From Bradyrhizobium sp. dw_411 (GTDB lineage: Bacteria > Pseudomonadota > Alphaproteobacteria > Rhizobiales > Xanthobacteraceae): a stretch of DNA of 64,000 bases. The position numbers and the translations under genes are program-made. Positions 61,302 to 64,000 of the stretch are shown piece after piece. Below the pieces are notes generated by a model that worked only from the letters and a program-made list of their open reading frames with translations, was not told the DNA's origin and did no database searches. Each line of letters begins with the position of its first letter. The first letter of the stretch is position 1. The DNA lies in the NCBI RefSeq assembly GCF_018449695.1, contig NZ_JAAVUY010000010.1, positions 248,001-312,000 on the forward strand, in the 5' to 3' direction.

Positions 61302-62429
61302 ATGAATTTCGATTTCTCCGACGAGCAAAAACAACTCCGCAACGAGGCGCGAAAGTTTCTCGCCGAGCACTGCTCGTCGAAGGCTGTGCGAGAAGTGCTC
61401 GACGGCAAGCAGCCGTATGATCGCAAGCTCTGGAAGGGCCTCGCCGGCATGGGCTTTCTCGGGGCCGCGATCCCGGAAGAATTCGGCGGTGCAGGCGCCG
61501 GGCATCTCGAGCTCTGCGTGATCGCCGAAGAGATGGGCCGCGCGTTGGCGCCGGTCCCGTTTTCCTCCACGGTCTATCTGGCGGCGGAGGCCATCCTGAT
61601 GGCGGGCGATGACGCGCAAAAGCAGAAATGGCTTCCGTTGCTGGCCTCGGGCGGCGCGATCGGCACGCTGGCGCTGTTCGAAGGCAAGGGCAATCCTTCG
61701 CCGCAGGCGATCAAGCTCGCGGCGTCCGGCGGCAGCCTCAACGGCGTGAAGAAGCCGGTGCCGGACGGCGCCATCGCAGACGTCGCGGTTGTCGCGGCGC
61801 GAACCGGCTCGAGCGGACGCGAGACGGATATTTCGCTGTTTCTGGTGGACATGAAGTCCGAAGGCGTCGAGGTCAAGTCACTGACCAACATCGATCCGTC
61901 GCGCGGCCAGGCCGAAATCACCTTCCGCAATTGCAAGGCCGAGCCGCTCGGGCCCGCTGGCGAAGGCTGGAGCGTTATTTCGCAGGTGCTGGACCGTGCC
62001 GCCGTGCTGATGGCGTTCGAGCAGGTCGGCGGCGCCGACCGTGCGCTCGAAATGGGCCGCGATTACGCGCTCGATCGCATCGCGTTCGGGCGGCCGATCG
62101 GTTCGTTCCAGGCGGTAAAGCACATGCTCGCCGACATGTATGTCTCGGCGACGCTGGCGCGGTCAAATTGCTATTACGGCGCCTGGGCGCTCTCGACCAA
62201 TGCTTCGGAACTGCCGGAGGCGGCCGCTGCGGCCCGCATCAGCGCGACGCAGGCGTTTCAGCATTGCGCCAAGAACAACATCCAGGTCCATGGCGGCATG
62301 GGTTTCACCTGGGAGTTCGACTGTCACATGTATTACCGCCGCGCCAACGCGACCGCTTTGGGGCTCGGCAGTCTTTCCTATTGGGAAGACGCGCTGATCG
62401 ATCAAATGCGCAAGCGCAACGCGGCGTGA
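61302..62429 (+). CDS. Acyl-CoA dehydrogenase
   Basis: A 375-aa acyl-CoA dehydrogenase of the three-domain type: N-terminal helical (MNFDFSDEQKQLRNEARKFL), beta domain (about 120-220), C-terminal helical with QVHGGMGFTWEFDCHMYYRRA. In the usual spot for the catalytic Glu near the C-terminus I see WEFDCH. It would make the 2,3-double bond of an acyl-CoA. It lies in a cluster with a second acyl-CoA dehydrogenase (62553), the SDR, and the thiolase. Confidence 0.9.
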   Translation: MNFDFSDEQKQLRNEARKFLAEHCSSKAVREVLDGKQPYDRKLWKGLAGMGFLGAAIPEEFGGAGAGHLELCVIAEEMGRALAPVPFSSTVYLAAEAILMAGDDAQKQKWLPLLASGGAIGTLALFEGKGNPSPQAIKLAASGGSLNGVKKPVPDGAIADVAVVAARTGSSGRETDISLFLVDMKSEGVEVKSLTNIDPSRGQAEITFRNCKAEPLGPAGEGWSVISQVLDRAAVLMAFEQVGGADRALEMGRDYALDRIAFGRPIGSFQAVKHMLADMYVSATLARSNCYYGAWALSTNASELPEAAAAARISATQAFQHCAKNNIQVHGGMGFTWEFDCHMYYRRANATALGLGSLSYWEDALIDQMRKRNAA

Positions 62430-62441
62430 GCTTTTGACGAC

Positions 62442-62523
62442 CGTAGGATGGGTTGAGCGCAGCGAAACCCATCGCAACGCGGACATTACATGATGGGTAT
62501 CGCTGCGCTCAACCCATCCTACG
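62442..62523. repeat. REP-like repeat R7
   Basis: cgtaggatgggttgagcgca with its mirror tgcgctcaacccatcctacg, with inner gcgaaacccatcg / cgatgggtatcgc. It lies between two acyl-CoA dehydrogenase genes. Confidence 0.88.
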
Positions 62524-62552
62524 AAACCGCGAGACAGGTATGGGATCGAGAA

Positions 62553-63797
62553 ATGAATTTCGATGATACTCCGCAGGAAGCCGCGTTCCGTGCCGAAGCA
62601 AAAGCGTGGATCGCAGCTAACGCGCCAAAGCAATATGAAGAGGAACTGAAAAAATCCTCACTCGGCCGCACCGAGCTCAAGGGCGCGAACCTTCTGGAAG
62701 TTGCAAAAGCCTGGCAGAAGAGGAAGGCCGACGCCGGTTGGGCCTGCCTGCACTGGCCCCGGGAATATGGCGGGCGCGGAGCGACGCCGATCGAGCGCGT
62801 GATCTGGCAGCAGGAAGAGGGCGCGTTCAGCAAGCTGAGTTATGTGTTCATCATCGGCCACGGCATGTGCGGCCCGACCATGATGGCGTTCGCAGGCGAC
62901 GATCAGAAACGGAAATATCTGCCGCCGCTGGCCTCGGGCGAAAAGATCTGGTGTCAGTTGTTTTCCGAACCCGCCGGTGGATCGGATGTCGCGGGCCTGC
63001 GCACACGCGCGCAGAAGAGCGGCGACGGTTGGATCATCAACGGCCAGAAAATCTGGACTTCGGGTGCGCATTATTCGGATTACGGCATTCTTCTCACTCG
63101 CACCGATCCCGAGGCGCCCAAGCACAAGGGGCTCACCATGTTCTTTCTGGACATGAAGAGCAAAGGCGTCGAAATCAAGCCGATCAAGCAGGCCAATGGC
63201 CAGTCCGATTTCAACGAGGTGTATTTCACCGATGTCAGAATTCCGGATGCGCAGCGGCTCGGCGCCGTCAATGACGGCTGGAACGTGTCGCTGACCACGC
63301 TGATGAACGAGCGGATGTCGATCGGCGCGGGCGTCGCGACCGGCTTTCCGGAGCTGTTTGAATTCTGCAGCAATCTGATGCTGGAAGACGGGCTTGCGAT
63401 CGATGATCGTAACGTTCGTTCGAAGCTGGCGCAGTGGGCGGTGCGCGCCAGCGGGCTGAAATATACCAGCATGCGCGCGATCTCGGCGCTGTCGAAAGGC
63501 GAGCGTCCGGGCCCCGAAAATTCGATCGGCAAACTCGTTGCGGGTTCGATGATCCAGGATATCGCCGCCTATGCGATGGATCTGCAGGGCGCGGCAGGCG
63601 TGCTGAGCGGACCTGGGGACGCCGAGGCGGCCGGAAAATTCCAGGCGATGCTGCTGCGCGCACCGGGAACCCGCGTCGAAGGCGGCACTGACGAGATCAT
63701 GCGCAATATCATCGCCGAGCGCGTGCTCGGATTGCCCGGCGATATCCGGGTCGACAAGGACGTGCCGTTCAATAAGATACCGACCAAAGGCCGGTGA
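62553..63797 (+). CDS. Acyl-CoA dehydrogenase (second, larger)
   Basis: A 414-aa acyl-CoA dehydrogenase. MNFDDTPQEAAFRAEAKAWI start; flavin contact motif CQLFSEPAGGSDVAGLRTRA; WIINGQKIWTSGAHYSDYG; and C-terminal GTRVEGGTDEIMRNIIAERVLG, the standard ending. The start at 62553 was chosen because an earlier in-frame ATG lies inside a palindromic repeat. It follows the smaller dehydrogenase, and the two may form a heteromeric enzyme, as with some steroid side-chain dehydrogenases; this is inference. Confidence 0.92.
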   Translation: MNFDDTPQEAAFRAEAKAWIAANAPKQYEEELKKSSLGRTELKGANLLEVAKAWQKRKADAGWACLHWPREYGGRGATPIERVIWQQEEGAFSKLSYVFIIGHGMCGPTMMAFAGDDQKRKYLPPLASGEKIWCQLFSEPAGGSDVAGLRTRAQKSGDGWIINGQKIWTSGAHYSDYGILLTRTDPEAPKHKGLTMFFLDMKSKGVEIKPIKQANGQSDFNEVYFTDVRIPDAQRLGAVNDGWNVSLTTLMNERMSIGAGVATGFPELFEFCSNLMLEDGLAIDDRNVRSKLAQWAVRASGLKYTSMRAISALSKGERPGPENSIGKLVAGSMIQDIAAYAMDLQGAAGVLSGPGDAEAAGKFQAMLLRAPGTRVEGGTDEIMRNIIAERVLGLPGDIRVDKDVPFNKIPTKGR

Positions 63798-63799
63798 AC

Positions 63800-64000
63800 A
63801 TGTCAGAGAACGCTATGAAGACTCCAGGTAGCCGATTCAGCATTGAAGAGCGAGTCGGCGTGCTGGAGGAATTGCTGGGCGAACGCTATTCTTGCCGCGC
63901 ATACCGGCCCGATCCGGTGCCGCGTTCGACCATCGAGCGCATATTAACGGCAGCGCAACGCACCGCGTCGTGGTGCAACAGCCAGCCGTGGCAGGTCGTG
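63800..64000 (+). CDS. Nitroreductase-family protein (3'-truncated by window edge)
   Basis: 67 codons are visible from an ATG two bases after the upstream stop. RYSCRAYRPDPVPRSTIERIL and CNSQPWQVV at the visible end are the nitroreductase FMN-binding start (S/C-x-R-x-Y/F with later SxxNxQPW). Likely an FMN oxidoreductase in the same operon as the acyl-CoA dehydrogenases. The rest lies outside the window. Confidence 0.85.
   Translation, partial: MSENAMKTPGSRFSIEERVGVLEELLGERYSCRAYRPDPVPRSTIERILTAAQRTASWCNSQPWQVV

Noticed and set aside
62490..62552. Longer start for the second acyl-CoA dehydrogenase (MMGIAALNPSYE)
   Set aside because: This stretch is the right arm of palindromic repeat R7; the family N-terminus begins at MNFDDTPQ.

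Overview
The window reads as a chromosomal segment of a GC-rich alphaproteobacterium of the Bradyrhizobium / Rhodopseudomonas / Afipia group (Nitrobacteraceae). This rests on protein character (MbfA-type ferritin with an iron-control-like palindrome, DUF1127, DUF1236, BTLCP protease, a PQQ dehydrogenase set), several families of REP-like palindromes between genes, and strong G/C third-position bias. No rRNA, tRNA, CRISPR array, insertion sequence, phage gene or replication origin was seen. Gene order is mostly metabolic and regulatory, with a high density of catabolic operons.

Layout. 1-4.9 kb: tail of a peptide/nickel-type ABC importer operon (two permeases, two ATPases, with the first permease cut by the window edge) ending in an SDR, then a secreted VOC protein and a terminator. 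5.1-9.9 kb: M29 aminopeptidase, cupin protein, amidohydrolase, exported metallo-beta-lactamase-fold protein and a VapBC-like toxin-antitoxin pair. 10-15.4 kb (minus strand): a two-gene ABC-2 exporter, then a PQQ-alcohol dehydrogenase / cytochrome c / periplasmic binding protein set in the xoxF-G-J order, with the Asp-Tyr-Asp signature of lanthanide-dependent enzymes. 15.7-18.2 kb: an exported LprI-like protein, a small exported protein and a LapG-like cysteine protease. 18.8-28.2 kb: a 2282-residue secreted repeat protein (FecR domain, VCBS-like modules, seven near-identical 70-residue repeats, type I secretion C-terminus), followed by a CHASE2-adenylate cyclase. A Crp-like 16-base site lies in the AT-richer leader of the giant gene.

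28.3-37.5 kb: two divergent paralogous peptide-type solute-binding proteins. One heads an ABC importer operon that also holds an AtzG-like small protein and an AtzE/GatA-like amidase. 37.7-41.8 kb: a YeaQ/GlsB membrane protein, a DUF1236 protein, and a type I secretion ATPase plus HlyD-type adaptor that could export the giant protein. 41.9-49.5 kb (minus strand): CinA-type amidohydrolase, an exported metallo-beta-lactamase-fold enzyme, and a tricarballylate-utilisation locus (tcuB, an inserted alpha/beta hydrolase, tcuA, tcuC, LysR regulator). 49.6-54.2 kb: DUF1127 protein, GNAT acetyltransferase, crotonase, an SDR with Phe in place of the catalytic Tyr, and an AidB-type acyl-CoA dehydrogenase. 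54.3-58.1 kb: an amidase, MbfA under a 39-base palindrome, and an epoxide-hydrolase-like enzyme. 58.2-64 kb: a fatty-acid/acyl-CoA catabolic cluster (thiolase, TetR, SDR, two acyl-CoA dehydrogenases, start of a nitroreductase-family gene).

How parts may work together. The LapG-like protease, giant secreted repeat protein, cyclase and type I exporter together look like a surface-adhesin module with its own second-messenger enzyme; this is inference from domains and proximity. The 58-64 kb genes form a plausible beta-oxidation-type pathway under TetR control. The importer with an embedded amidase suggests uptake followed by hydrolysis of an amide-bearing solute. All function calls come from reading the sequence and knowledge of families; no database search was run.
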